64,000 nucleotides of DNA, taken from Lachnospiraceae bacterium NC2008 (GTDB lineage Bacteria > Bacillota > Clostridia > Lachnospirales > Lachnospiraceae). This document shows positions 26,619-34,901 of the stretch, piece by piece; the first letter of the stretch is position 1, and each line of letters begins with the position of its first letter. The position numbers were made by a program, and so were the translations under genes. The stretch is taken from NCBI GenBank assembly GCA_000687675.1, contig JHWS01000004.1:248001-312000 (forward strand), in the 5' to 3' direction. A model generated the notes under the pieces. That model saw only the letters and a program-made list of their open reading frames with translations. It did no database searches and was not told the DNA's origin.

Positions 26619-28700
26619 ATGGCTAACAATTTGGTTATTGTGGAGTCGCCTGCTAAGGTAAAGACTATAAAGAAATTTTTGGGCTCTAATTATGAAGTAC
26701 TGGCCAGTAATGGTCATGTTAGAGACCTTCCAAAGTCTGCTCTGGGAGTTGATATAGAGAAGAACTTTGAGCCTAAGTATATAACAATAAGAGGAAAGGG
26801 CGACGTGCTTGCTAAGCTTCGTAGAGAAGTTAAGAAGGCTGATAAGATATATCTCGCAACCGACCCTGACCGTGAGGGAGAAGCTATAAGCTGGCATCTT
26901 TATGAGTCACTTAAGCTTTCTGATAAGAAGACATATCGTATAACATTCAACGAGATTACCAAGAATGCTGTTAAGGAGTCTATAAAGAATCCTAGAAATA
27001 TCAATATGGATCTTGTAGATGCTCAGCAGGCTAGACGTATCTTAGACCGTATGGTGGGTTATAGAATATCACCGCTTCTTTGGGCTAAGATTAAGAGAGG
27101 ACTTTCTGCAGGTCGTGTTCAGTCTGTAGCTCTTCGTATTATATGCGACAGAGAAGAAGAGATTAATGCATTTATTCCTAAGGAGTATTGGACTATTGAC
27201 GCTTCATTTGCTCTTGCAGGAACTAAGAAGGAATTCGTAGCGCACTATTATAGTGATGCTAATGGTAAGAAGACTGTTGATTCTAAGGAAGAAGCAGAGA
27301 GGATAGAAAATGACCTTAAGAAGGCTAAGTATAAGATTATAGATATTAAGAAGGGCGAGAGGGTTAAGAAGGCTCCTCTGCCATTTACCACATCTACACT
27401 TCAGCAGGAAGCCAGCAAGGTGCTTAACTTCTCAACACAGAAGACTATGCGTGTAGCACAGTCACTTTACGAAGGCGTTGATATTAAGGGACAGGGCACT
27501 GTTGGTATTATCACTTACCTGCGTACTGATTCTACTCGTATATCAGATGAGGCTATTGCTGCTTCTAAGGATTATATCACTGCTACATATGGCGAGGATT
27601 ATGTTGCAGCAGTTGATACTGCAAAGAAGGATTCTAAGAAGATTCAGGATGCTCACGAGGCAATTAGACCTACTGATATTACAAGAACACCGGATTCTAT
27701 CAAGGGTTCTCTTACAAGAGATCAGCTTAGATTGTACCAATTAATATGGAAGAGATTCGTTGCAAGCCGCATGAAGAGTGCAGTTTATGAAACTATGTCT
27801 GTAAAGATGGAGGCTGCTTCTTACATCTTCACATCGGCTGCATCTAATATTAAATTCGACGGATTTATGAGCGTTTATACAGATTCAGATTCTGAGAAGG
27901 CTGAGAACTCATTTATGTTCAAGAATCTTGATAAAGATAGTAAGCTTGATTTTAATGGACTTGAGGCCAAGCAGCATTTTACTCAGCCACCAGCTCATTA
28001 TACAGAAGCAAGCTTAGTACGTGCTATGGAGGAACTGGGTATCGGCCGTCCTTCAACATACGCACCAACAATTACAACTATTATTGCAAGAAGATATATT
28101 GTTAAGGAGCAGAAGAACCTCTTCGTTTCTGAACTTGGTGAAGTTGTTAACAAGATGATGAAGGACGCATTTCCATCAATTGTTGACATTAACTTTACTG
28201 CTACTATGGAGAAGCTTCTCGATGGAGTGGAAGAGGGCAACATCGACTGGAAGACAGTTATAGCTAACTTCTATCCAGATCTTGACGAGGCTGTTAAACA
28301 GGCTGAAAAGGATTTGGAGCAGGTTGAGATTAAGGACGAGGAGTCAGACGTAGAATGTGACAAATGCGGGCGAAAGATGGTTATTAAATATGGACCATAC
28401 GGTAAGTTCCTTGCTTGTCCTGGCTTCCCAGAGTGTAGCAACACTAAGCCATACTTTGAAAAGATTGGCGTTCCTTGTCCTAAGTGTAGCAAGGAACTTG
28501 TAATTAGAAAGACTAAGAAGGGTAGACGCTACTATGGCTGTGAATCATATCCAGAATGTGATTTTATGTCTTGGGCTATGCCTGTTAATGAAAAATGCCC
28601 TAATTGCGGCAATATTCTTGTTAAAAAGGGTAACAAGCTTTGCTGTATAGACGAACAGTGCGGATATGTAACTGTAGTTAAAAAGGAAGATAAGGAATAA
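26619..28700 (+). CDS. topA: DNA topoisomerase I
   Basis: The 693-residue type IA topoisomerase has the N-terminal VIVESPAKVKTIKKFLG, the TOPRIM acidic triad in LATDPDREGEAISWHL, and the catalytic Tyr in GIITYLRTDSTRIS. Three C-terminal four-cysteine zinc ribbons follow (CDKCGRK...CPGFPEC, CPKCSKE...CESYPEC, CPNCG...CIDEQC). It relaxes negative supercoils behind RNA polymerase. In Bacillus it directly follows dprA; here the pilus genes separate them. The ribosome site AAGGGGAAAG precedes the ATG. codY follows after 45 bases with no terminator, so the two are probably co-transcribed. Confidence 0.98.
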   Translation: MANNLVIVESPAKVKTIKKFLGSNYEVLASNGHVRDLPKSALGVDIEKNFEPKYITIRGKGDVLAKLRREVKKADKIYLATDPDREGEAISWHLYESLKLSDKKTYRITFNEITKNAVKESIKNPRNINMDLVDAQQARRILDRMVGYRISPLLWAKIKRGLSAGRVQSVALRIICDREEEINAFIPKEYWTIDASFALAGTKKEFVAHYYSDANGKKTVDSKEEAERIENDLKKAKYKIIDIKKGERVKKAPLPFTTSTLQQEASKVLNFSTQKTMRVAQSLYEGVDIKGQGTVGIITYLRTDSTRISDEAIAASKDYITATYGEDYVAAVDTAKKDSKKIQDAHEAIRPTDITRTPDSIKGSLTRDQLRLYQLIWKRFVASRMKSAVYETMSVKMEAASYIFTSAASNIKFDGFMSVYTDSDSEKAENSFMFKNLDKDSKLDFNGLEAKQHFTQPPAHYTEASLVRAMEELGIGRPSTYAPTITTIIARRYIVKEQKNLFVSELGEVVNKMMKDAFPSIVDINFTATMEKLLDGVEEGNIDWKTVIANFYPDLDEAVKQAEKDLEQVEIKDEESDVECDKCGRKMVIKYGPYGKFLACPGFPECSNTKPYFEKIGVPCPKCSKELVIRKTKKGRRYYGCESYPECDFMSWAMPVNEKCPNCGNILVKKGNKLCCIDEQCGYVTVVKKEDKE

Positions 28701-28745
28701 ATGCATCTGTTGCATATACTTATCCAGGGAATTAAAGGGGATTAA

Positions 28746-29615
28746 ATGAGTAGCGTATTACTTTTAGATAAAACTAGGAAGATAGGCAGTCTTCTTCATA
28801 ATAACAGCGAGTCTAAGGTTGTGTTCAATGACATTTGCTCAGTTATGAAGGAAGTGCTTGATTCTGAAGTGTTTGTTATAAGCCGTAAGGGAAAGCTTCT
28901 TGGAGCATCGTGCGAAGCAGGAAAGAACGTCAAAGTGGGAGCGGAGGACAAAGCATCTGCTGCTAAGAATAGCAAGGTAGCATCGGACGATAAAGCAGCT
29001 AAGGCCGGATGCGGCAACCACTGCGTAGCGTATCTTCTTGGAGGCTGCGAAGTTGGAAAGTTTATTGATAAATCTCTCAATGAAAGATTTTTATCAGTAC
29101 TTTCAACAAGAGAGAATGTTAATCTTGCCAATATTGGCTTTGATTTTGAGAGTGCTAATACTTACCACGGTGTAATAGCACCAGTAGATATTGCAGGAAA
29201 GCGTTTTGCCAGCCTGTTTATATACAAGGCAAAGGGAGAATATGATATCGATGATATTATTCTTCTTGAGTACGGAGCTACTGTTGTTGGCCTTGAGATG
29301 GTTCGTGCTGTAAAAGAGGAGCATGATGCCAAGGACAGACAGGAGCATATGGCTCACTCGGCTGTTGATACTTTATCAGCTACAGAGCTTAAGGCACTTG
29401 GTTATGTTTTAGAAGCTCTTGATGGAGACGAAGGCATACTTGTTACAAGTAAGATAGCAGATAAGGTTGGAATTACACGATCTGTTATTGTCAATGCTAT
29501 AAGAAAGCTTGAAAGTGCTGGAATCATTGAAAGTCACTCAGCTGGTATGAAGGGTACATATATTAAAATAGTTAATGATGTAATATACCAGGTTGTTGAC
29601 GGCGAGCAGATTTAA
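28746..29615 (+). CDS. codY: GTP/branched-chain amino acid-sensing repressor CodY, with an inserted segment
   Basis: The protein has an N-terminal GAF-type ligand domain and a C-terminal winged helix, SKIADKVGITRSVIVNAIRKLESAGIIES with GMKGTYIKI, which is nearly invariant in CodY. CodY represses nutrient-stress genes, including motility genes in several Firmicutes, when isoleucine and GTP are high. At 289 residues it is some 30 longer than Bacillus CodY. Residues about 57-90 are a low-complexity run of Ala, Lys, Asp and Ser ending in GCGNHC, within the ligand-domain region. codY directly before flgB is a conserved order in Firmicutes. Confidence 0.95.
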   Translation: MSSVLLLDKTRKIGSLLHNNSESKVVFNDICSVMKEVLDSEVFVISRKGKLLGASCEAGKNVKVGAEDKASAAKNSKVASDDKAAKAGCGNHCVAYLLGGCEVGKFIDKSLNERFLSVLSTRENVNLANIGFDFESANTYHGVIAPVDIAGKRFASLFIYKAKGEYDIDDIILLEYGATVVGLEMVRAVKEEHDAKDRQEHMAHSAVDTLSATELKALGYVLEALDGDEGILVTSKIADKVGITRSVIVNAIRKLESAGIIESHSAGMKGTYIKIVNDVIYQVVDGEQI

Positions 29616-29631
29616 AATTATAAATAACTAT

Positions 29632-29658
29632 TAATTTTTATTAAAACATAGCCGATAT
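29632..29658 (+). promoter_or_regulatory. Sigma-28 (SigD/FliA)-type promoter after codY
   Basis: TAAT (29632-29635), 15 bases, then a perfect GCCGATAT -10 (29651-29658). The -35 has three of the four bases of TAAA. Bacillus subtilis also has a sigma-D promoter at this place upstream of the fla/che operon. Here a terminator-like hairpin lies about 30 bases downstream. Confidence 0.55.
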
Positions 29659-29687
29659 ATATTTCGATAAAAGGATTTTATCTTTAT

Positions 29688-29718
29688 GAAAGGACTCTCC
29701 CTAAGAGTCCTTTTTTGT
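29688..29718 (+). terminator. Rho-independent terminator (or attenuator) between codY and flgB
   Basis: AAGGACTCT-CCCTA-AGAGTCCTTTTTTG forms a 9-bp stem and a T run. It ends topA-codY transcripts and could act as an attenuator for transcripts from the sigma-28-type promoter just upstream. Confidence 0.88.
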
Positions 29719-29845
29719 TTATTTTACGTGAAAAAACTAAATATTTTCATTTTTTCGTTTGGTTAACCATAAATCCCCTAATGGCCAATCGTATATATAA
29801 TGACCATATTTAGTAAAAATCATTGTATAATTACAACATATTGTA

Positions 29846-29872
29846 TAAAATCCCTTGTCTTTTTCCGAGATT
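29846..29872 (+). promoter_or_regulatory. Candidate flagellar operon promoters near flgB
   Basis: TAAA (29846-29849), 14 bases, then TCCGAGAT (29864-29871) is a second, weaker sigma-28-like match. A TATAAT (29826-29831) and a repeated TTGTATAA in the same stretch also allow sigma-A initiation. The 327-base codY-flgB gap holds only these elements, the terminator and AT-rich sequence. Confidence 0.45.
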
Positions 29873-29942
29873 CTAATATAATTAATTATGGCATAGTGAG
29901 GATATTATGTATACCTATGTCATAGGTCTTTTAGGAGGGCTT

Positions 29943-30332
29943 ATGGAGAATACTACAATGTTTTCTTACATCAACGTTCTTGATAAGGCTGCTGATGCAT
30001 CGTGGCTTCGACATCAGGCTATCTCGAACAACATAGCCAATGTTAACACACCAGGCTATAAGAGAAAGGACGTTGACTTTGAATCCCAGCTTATGCGCTC
30101 GCTAGGCAGATTCAAGTACGAATCCATGGACGAAAAAGTCTATGGCATCAACACTAAAGATCTTGTATCTAGTGTTTATACTGACAATTACAACCATTCA
30201 TACAGACTGGATGGTAACAACGTTGATATTGATACTGAGAACGTGTACTTAGCAGAAAACCAGATTAAGTACAATGCACTTCTGGACTCAGTTAAGAACC
30301 AGTTTGACAACCTTAGACTGGTTATGAAGTAG
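29943..30332 (+). CDS. flgB: Flagellar basal-body rod protein FlgB
   Basis: The 129-residue protein contains the rod/hook N-terminal signature QAISNNIANVNTPGYKRKDVDFES and the FlgB C-terminal pattern EVNLAENQIKYNAL-like (here NVYLAENQIKYNALLDSV). FlgB forms the proximal rod next to the MS ring and export gate. The start is set by AGGAGGG at 29931-29937, six bases before the ATG at 29943; an in-frame ATG at 29907 would add twelve hydrophobic residues with no ribosome site. It opens the long flagellar operon, followed twelve bases later by flgC. Confidence 0.96.
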   Translation: MENTTMFSYINVLDKAADASWLRHQAISNNIANVNTPGYKRKDVDFESQLMRSLGRFKYESMDEKVYGINTKDLVSSVYTDNYNHSYRLDGNNVDIDTENVYLAENQIKYNALLDSVKNQFDNLRLVMK

Positions 30333-30344
30333 GAGGGATAAGCC

Positions 30345-30833
30345 ATGGGTATGTTTACATCAATGGACATAAGCGCAACAGGTCTTTCAGCTGAAAGATA
30401 TCGTATGGATATTATCTCTGAGAACGTTGCCAATGCCAACACTACAAGAACCGCAGACGGCACACCATATAGACGTAAGATAGTTACATACAGAACTCAG
30501 GACACAGACAATTCCAGAGATTTTGGCCATGTACTTGATGAGATAGTTGGAGATGGCAAGACAGCCAAGACTTTCAAAGCTAGAGAAAATGCTATCGGCT
30601 ATGGTGTTAAAATCAATAAAATCACAGAAGATACTGAAACAGAGATGAAGATGGTTTATGATCCATCCCATCCAGATGCAGACGAGAACGGATATGTTAC
30701 ATATCCAAACGTAAACATCATCACTGAGATGACTAACCTTATTGATGCATCAAGATCATACGAAGCAAACAACACAGCACTTAGTGCTAGTAAATCAATT
30801 GCTATGAAGGGACTTAACCTAATCGAGTCTTAA
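30345..30833 (+). CDS. flgC: Flagellar basal-body rod protein FlgC
   Basis: The 162 residues begin with FTSMDISATGLSAERYRMDIISENVANANTT-type FlgC sequence and contain HPDADENGYVTYPNVNI and the C-terminal heptad ASRSYEANNTALSASK. FlgC is a proximal rod subunit that is exported by the flagellar type III system and interacts with FlgB and FliE. The length is slightly above the usual ~140 because of a short Lys/Glu-rich insertion after RDFGHVLDEI. The ribosome site AGGAGGGAT is in the 12-base gap after flgB. Confidence 0.96.
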   Translation: MGMFTSMDISATGLSAERYRMDIISENVANANTTRTADGTPYRRKIVTYRTQDTDNSRDFGHVLDEIVGDGKTAKTFKARENAIGYGVKINKITEDTETEMKMVYDPSHPDADENGYVTYPNVNIITEMTNLIDASRSYEANNTALSASKSIAMKGLNLIES

Positions 30834-30844
30834 GAGGATAAATA

Positions 30845-31159
30845 ATGAACATAAGTAATGCATACGAGCTTAGCTCACCATACATAAAGCCTATGAACCT
30901 TGATGGGGTTCCAAGTGGCTCAGACAGTGAGGACATGTTTAGCTCAGTATTTCAATCAGCTCTTAACAGCCTTAATAAGACTAATGGTTACTTATCACAG
31001 GCTGAGAATGAAGAGATAAGACTTGCTCTTGGTGAGACTGACAATGCTCACGACTTATCTATAGCCCTGCAGAAGGCATCTACAGCACTGCAGTACACAG
31101 TAGCTATAAGAGACAAGTTCTTAGAGGCATATAAGGAAATCATAAACATGCAGTTCTAG
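30845..31159 (+). CDS. fliE: Flagellar hook-basal body protein FliE
   Basis: The 104-residue protein has the FliE pattern: a variable N-terminus, F...AL.SLN..., a LGETDNAHDLSIALQKASTALQYTVAIRDKFLEAYKEIINM C-terminal helix pair that fits the inner rod adaptor. FliE joins the MS ring (FliF) to the rod. It lies 11 bases after flgC with an AGAGGAT ribosome site. The spacer to fliF is unusually long and structured. Confidence 0.93.
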   Translation: MNISNAYELSSPYIKPMNLDGVPSGSDSEDMFSSVFQSALNSLNKTNGYLSQAENEEIRLALGETDNAHDLSIALQKASTALQYTVAIRDKFLEAYKEIINMQF

Positions 31160-31174
31160 CTAAACTTAGTTAGC

Positions 31175-31260
31175 GCATATCCAGCATCTGCCAGATAAAC
31201 AAACAGCCTCACATAAAATAACGGCTAGGCCAGATGCGGAAAACACCAGCTCAGGCTGGA
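31175..31260 (+). promoter_or_regulatory. Structured spacer between fliE and fliF
   Basis: GCATCTGCC (about 31176) and GGCCAGATGC (about 31231) pair around an inner AGCC/GGCT stem. A second hairpin, CCAGCTCAGGCTGG, follows. There is no T run after either, so termination is unlikely. An mRNA stability or processing element at the rod/MS-ring boundary is the most plausible reading. Confidence 0.45.
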
Positions 31261-31299
31261 CAAACATTTAAGTTACACAGATTTTTTTAGGGGAGAATC

Positions 31300-32907
31300 A
31301 TGGTTGACAAGCTTATAGGATGGTTTAAGAGCCTTCCTGCAAAATTTATGAACTGGTGGGAAAAATTCACATCCCGTCAGAAAATCGCAATTGTAGCACT
31401 TACAGTCAGTGTGCTGGTGGCTATAGTTATTCTTATTATGGTCATAAGTAAGCCGCAGTATATGACTATATATACTGCCGAAACAGCAGAAGAGGCCAAT
31501 ACTGTTATTGAACTTCTTAAGTCCAATGATACAGACTACGTAACAGAAAAGGGTGGTCTTGTAATTAAGATTAAGAAGGAAGACTATACAGAGGTTAACC
31601 TCCTTCTTGGTTCTAACAAGATTTATGCTGATTCATACGGTATCGACAATGTTACAAATGGCGGCTTCTCTACTACAGAATCTGATAAGCAGAAGAAATA
31701 TGTTGTCTACCTCGAGAATCTTATGAAGGATTCTATCGAGTCTTATTCATTTGTCAAAAAAGCAACAGTACAGCTTAATATTCCTGAAGATGATGGTACT
31801 ATGATTTCTCAGAATAAGCAGAAGTCAGCAAGTATCCTTCTTGAACTTAAGGGGGAATGCACTCAGGACAATGCTGCTGCTATGGCAAAATTCGTCGCTA
31901 CAGCTCTTGGCAACGATTCCACAGAGAATATCACAATTATTGATAGTAACGGTAATATGCTTTTCTACGGAACAGACGAGTCATCTGACTTTGGTTCTGC
32001 TTCCTCACAGTTTGCTTTAACAGAGCAGGTTACTAACACTATTTCAAATAATGTTAAGAAGGTAATCGGTGCAACTAATGAATTCTCATCTGTAGAAGTT
32101 GCAGCTAAGATCGTTCTTGATAACTCTTATACAGAGCTTTCAGAGCATAAGTACTGGAATGCTGAAGATGCCAACGAAGGTGTTGAGGCTAACAAGAAGA
32201 TATATGATGAAAATGCTTCCGGCGGTATCCAGGGTACACCAGGTACTGACTCAAATACAGAAACAACATACCAGTACGAGGATAATCAGTATTCAACTTC
32301 AACAGTTCACGAAGAGAACTATGAATATCTTCCAAACGAAAGCACAAAGATGCAGAAGATTCCAGCAGGACTTGTTAAGTATGATGAATCTTCTATAACA
32401 GTTACATGTATTAAGTACGATGTTATCACTGAGAAGGACGCTAAGAATAAGGGCCTTCTTGATGGTATCTCATGGGATGAATACAAGGCTAACAACAATA
32501 CAAGAACAAAGATTACAGTAGATAATGATTTATATTCAGCAGTATCAACTGCAACAGGTATAGATAAGGCATATATTACAATCATCGCTTACGAAGAGCC
32601 ATTCTTCGTAGATGACGAAGGCTTCTCACTTAAGAAGTCAGATGTAATACTTATCCTTCTTCTTATTCTTATCCTTGGACTTCTTGCATTTGTAATTATT
32701 AGAAGTATGAAGTCTACTAAGGTTGAGGAGCAGGAACCTGAAATCTCTATCGAAGAGATTCTTAAGTCGACTCCTGTCGAAGAGATTGAGGAAATCGGTC
32801 TTGAAGATAAGTCTGACGCCAGAAAGACGGTTGAAAAATTCGTTGAGGACAATCCGGAAGCAGTTGCTAACCTTCTTAGAAACTGGCTTCAGGAAGATTG
32901 GCAGTAG
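31300..32907 (+). CDS. fliF: Flagellar MS-ring protein FliF
   Basis: The 535-residue protein has a membrane helix at about 28-48, the YscJ/FliF secretin-like ring-building motifs (RBM) from about 50 to 230 with AEEANTVIELLKSNDTDYV, a proline/Ser/Thr-rich surface segment near 300-345, and a second helix at about 449-468. The acidic C-terminal tail ends in VANLLRNWLQED, which binds FliG. FliF oligomerises into the MS ring that houses the export gate. The ribosome site AGGGGAG precedes the ATG. fliG follows after 21 bases. Confidence 0.96.
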   Translation: MVDKLIGWFKSLPAKFMNWWEKFTSRQKIAIVALTVSVLVAIVILIMVISKPQYMTIYTAETAEEANTVIELLKSNDTDYVTEKGGLVIKIKKEDYTEVNLLLGSNKIYADSYGIDNVTNGGFSTTESDKQKKYVVYLENLMKDSIESYSFVKKATVQLNIPEDDGTMISQNKQKSASILLELKGECTQDNAAAMAKFVATALGNDSTENITIIDSNGNMLFYGTDESSDFGSASSQFALTEQVTNTISNNVKKVIGATNEFSSVEVAAKIVLDNSYTELSEHKYWNAEDANEGVEANKKIYDENASGGIQGTPGTDSNTETTYQYEDNQYSTSTVHEENYEYLPNESTKMQKIPAGLVKYDESSITVTCIKYDVITEKDAKNKGLLDGISWDEYKANNNTRTKITVDNDLYSAVSTATGIDKAYITIIAYEEPFFVDDEGFSLKKSDVILILLLILILGLLAFVIIRSMKSTKVEEQEPEISIEEILKSTPVEEIEEIGLEDKSDARKTVEKFVEDNPEAVANLLRNWLQEDWQ

Positions 32908-32928
32908 TATTAAGAGAGGGAATAACAG

Positions 32929-33948
32929 ATGGCAAGTGCTGAGATAGCTAATTTATCAGGATTACAAAAAGCGGCTATACTTCTTATAAGTCTTGGACCT
33001 GAGAAGTCATCGGCTGTATTTAAGCATCTTAAGGAAGAGGAAATTGAAGACCTTACACTTGAGATTGCTAACACAAGAAGTATCTCACCTCAGATTAAAG
33101 AGGCAGTTATCAATGACTTTTACGAGATATGTCTTGCCCAGCAGTATATTGCAGAAGGTGGTATTGGCTATGCCAAAGAACTTTTGGAAAATGCCCTTGG
33201 TGCCGACAAGGCATTTGAGGTTATTGGAAAACTTACTGCGTCACTGCAGGTTAAGCCTTTCGAATTTGTTAGAAAGACAGATGCTACACAGCTTCTTTCA
33301 TTTATACAGGATGAGCATCCACAGACTATAGCTCTTATCCTTTCTTATCTTTCATCAACACAGGCTGCAACTATCATATCAGCGCTTCCTCCTGAATCTC
33401 AGGCAGATGTTGCCAAGCGTATCGCTACTATGGATAGAACAAGCCCGGATGTTATTAAGGAAGTTGAAAGAGTACTTGAGTCTAAGCTTGCTAACCTTGT
33501 TAATCAGGAATATGCCTCTATCGGTGGTGTTGATCAGGTTGTTGAAATCCTCAACTCTACTGACCGTGGTACAGAAAAACACATTATGGAAATCCTGGAA
33601 ATCGAAGATCCAGAACTTGCAGACGAGATCAGAAAGAAGATGTTCGTATTCGAAGATATCCTGCTGCTTGATGACAGATCTATCCAGCGTGTACTTCGTG
33701 ATGTTGACAATGCTGACCTTGGACTTGCACTTAAGGGTGCCAACGAAGAAGTTCAGAATTCTATCTTCAACAACTTATCTAAGCGTCTTGCTCAGATGAT
33801 TAAGGAAGATATGGAATTCATGGGACCTGTTCGTATGAAGGATGTTGAAGAGGCTCAGCAGAAGATTGTTAATATTATCAGAAAACTTGAAGATTCAGGT
33901 GAAATCGTTATTTCTCGTGGCGGCGGCGGAGATGACATCGTCGTATAA
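32929..33948 (+). CDS. fliG: Flagellar motor switch protein FliG
   Basis: The 339 residues match FliG fully: LSGLQKAAILLISLGPE, the middle EHPQTIALILSYL and the C-terminal torque helix with MFVFEDILLLDDRSIQRVLRDVDNADLGLALKG, where charged residues meet the MotA stator. FliG sits on the cytoplasmic face of the MS ring and sets rotation sense. The tail carries a Gly run (RGGGGDD). The gene lies 21 bases after fliF with an AGAGGGAAT ribosome site. Confidence 0.97.
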   Translation: MASAEIANLSGLQKAAILLISLGPEKSSAVFKHLKEEEIEDLTLEIANTRSISPQIKEAVINDFYEICLAQQYIAEGGIGYAKELLENALGADKAFEVIGKLTASLQVKPFEFVRKTDATQLLSFIQDEHPQTIALILSYLSSTQAATIISALPPESQADVAKRIATMDRTSPDVIKEVERVLESKLANLVNQEYASIGGVDQVVEILNSTDRGTEKHIMEILEIEDPELADEIRKKMFVFEDILLLDDRSIQRVLRDVDNADLGLALKGANEEVQNSIFNNLSKRLAQMIKEDMEFMGPVRMKDVEEAQQKIVNIIRKLEDSGEIVISRGGGGDDIVV

Positions 33949-33972
33949 GTAGTTTATTAAAAGGGGCAGACC

Positions 33973-34890
33973 TTGGCAGGTAATCTTATTAAAGGCGGAT
34001 TAACCGCTTATAAAGACAATTCAAAATATGTTATTAAGGGCAATGATGCAGCTGCCAAGATTCTTGAAGAACTTAAGGCAAAGATGACTCCACCAGAACC
34101 TGAAGTGGAAGAAGAGAATCTTGAAGAAGGAGAATTCTCAGAAGGCCTTAATCCACTGGTTCTTGAAAAGTTAGTATCTGATACTGATGAAGAGGGGCAG
34201 AATATTATCGAAGAAGGTCAGGATGGCTTCTCATCAGGTATAGACAGTATTGCTACCAGCGTTTCTTCTAAAGGAGACAGCAAGATTATTGGTGGTGTAT
34301 TCGAAGAAAGTAGTGCCGAGGCAGAGAAGATTATTCAGAATGCATTAAGCGAAGCTGAGGCTATAAAGGCAGATGCTCAGGCAAATGGCTTTGACCAGGG
34401 ATATAACGAAGGCTTAGCAAAGGGCCAGGCAGATGCTACCGCCCAATTCCAAGCAAAGGCAGCTAAACTTGAAGCTGATTATAATGCTAAAGTTAATCAG
34501 ATTAAAGCAGAGTATGAAGAACTAAAGAATAAGCTTGAACCGATGTTAGTAGACAAGCTTACAGATATATACCAGCAGGTTATTGAGATTGACCTCTATG
34601 ATGACAGAGAGTTTATTTCAAAGCTTATTAACCGTGTTATGTCTGGTGAAGATGGTGGCAGAAATTATATTATCCACGTTTCGGGGGACGACCTTGATAA
34701 TGTAGTTTCTAACAAAGAAGACATCCTTAAGGGAACAGGTATATCACCTGAACTTGTTGAGATTATCGAAGACAATTCTCTTAACAGCGGTGGATGTTTT
34801 ATAGAAAGTGAACTTGGTATATTTGACTGCGGTCTTGATACCCAGCTTACACTTCTTAAAAAGCAGTTAAAACTTATTAGTATTGAATAA
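33973..34890 (+). CDS. fliH: Flagellar export ATPase regulator FliH
   Basis: The 305-residue protein has an acidic N-terminal third, a long coiled coil (about 110-200) with an Ala/Gly repeat FDQGYNEGLAKGQADA (GxxxG-type, typical of FliH), and a C-terminal FliH/YscL domain ending in GCFIESELGIFDCGLDTQL. It inhibits and docks the FliI ATPase. The start is TTG at 33973, supported by AAAGGGG ten bases upstream and by the family N-terminus. The stop at 34890 nearly touches fliI. Confidence 0.9.
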   Translation: MAGNLIKGGLTAYKDNSKYVIKGNDAAAKILEELKAKMTPPEPEVEEENLEEGEFSEGLNPLVLEKLVSDTDEEGQNIIEEGQDGFSSGIDSIATSVSSKGDSKIIGGVFEESSAEAEKIIQNALSEAEAIKADAQANGFDQGYNEGLAKGQADATAQFQAKAAKLEADYNAKVNQIKAEYEELKNKLEPMLVDKLTDIYQQVIEIDLYDDREFISKLINRVMSGEDGGRNYIIHVSGDDLDNVVSNKEDILKGTGISPELVEIIEDNSLNSGGCFIESELGIFDCGLDTQLTLLKKQLKLISIE

Positions 34891-34901
34891 AGGTGGTACA
34901 T

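Noticed and set aside
29907-29942. Upstream ATG that would extend FlgB by twelve residues
   Set aside because: It has no ribosome site, and the AGGAGGG that sets the accepted start lies inside the extension.
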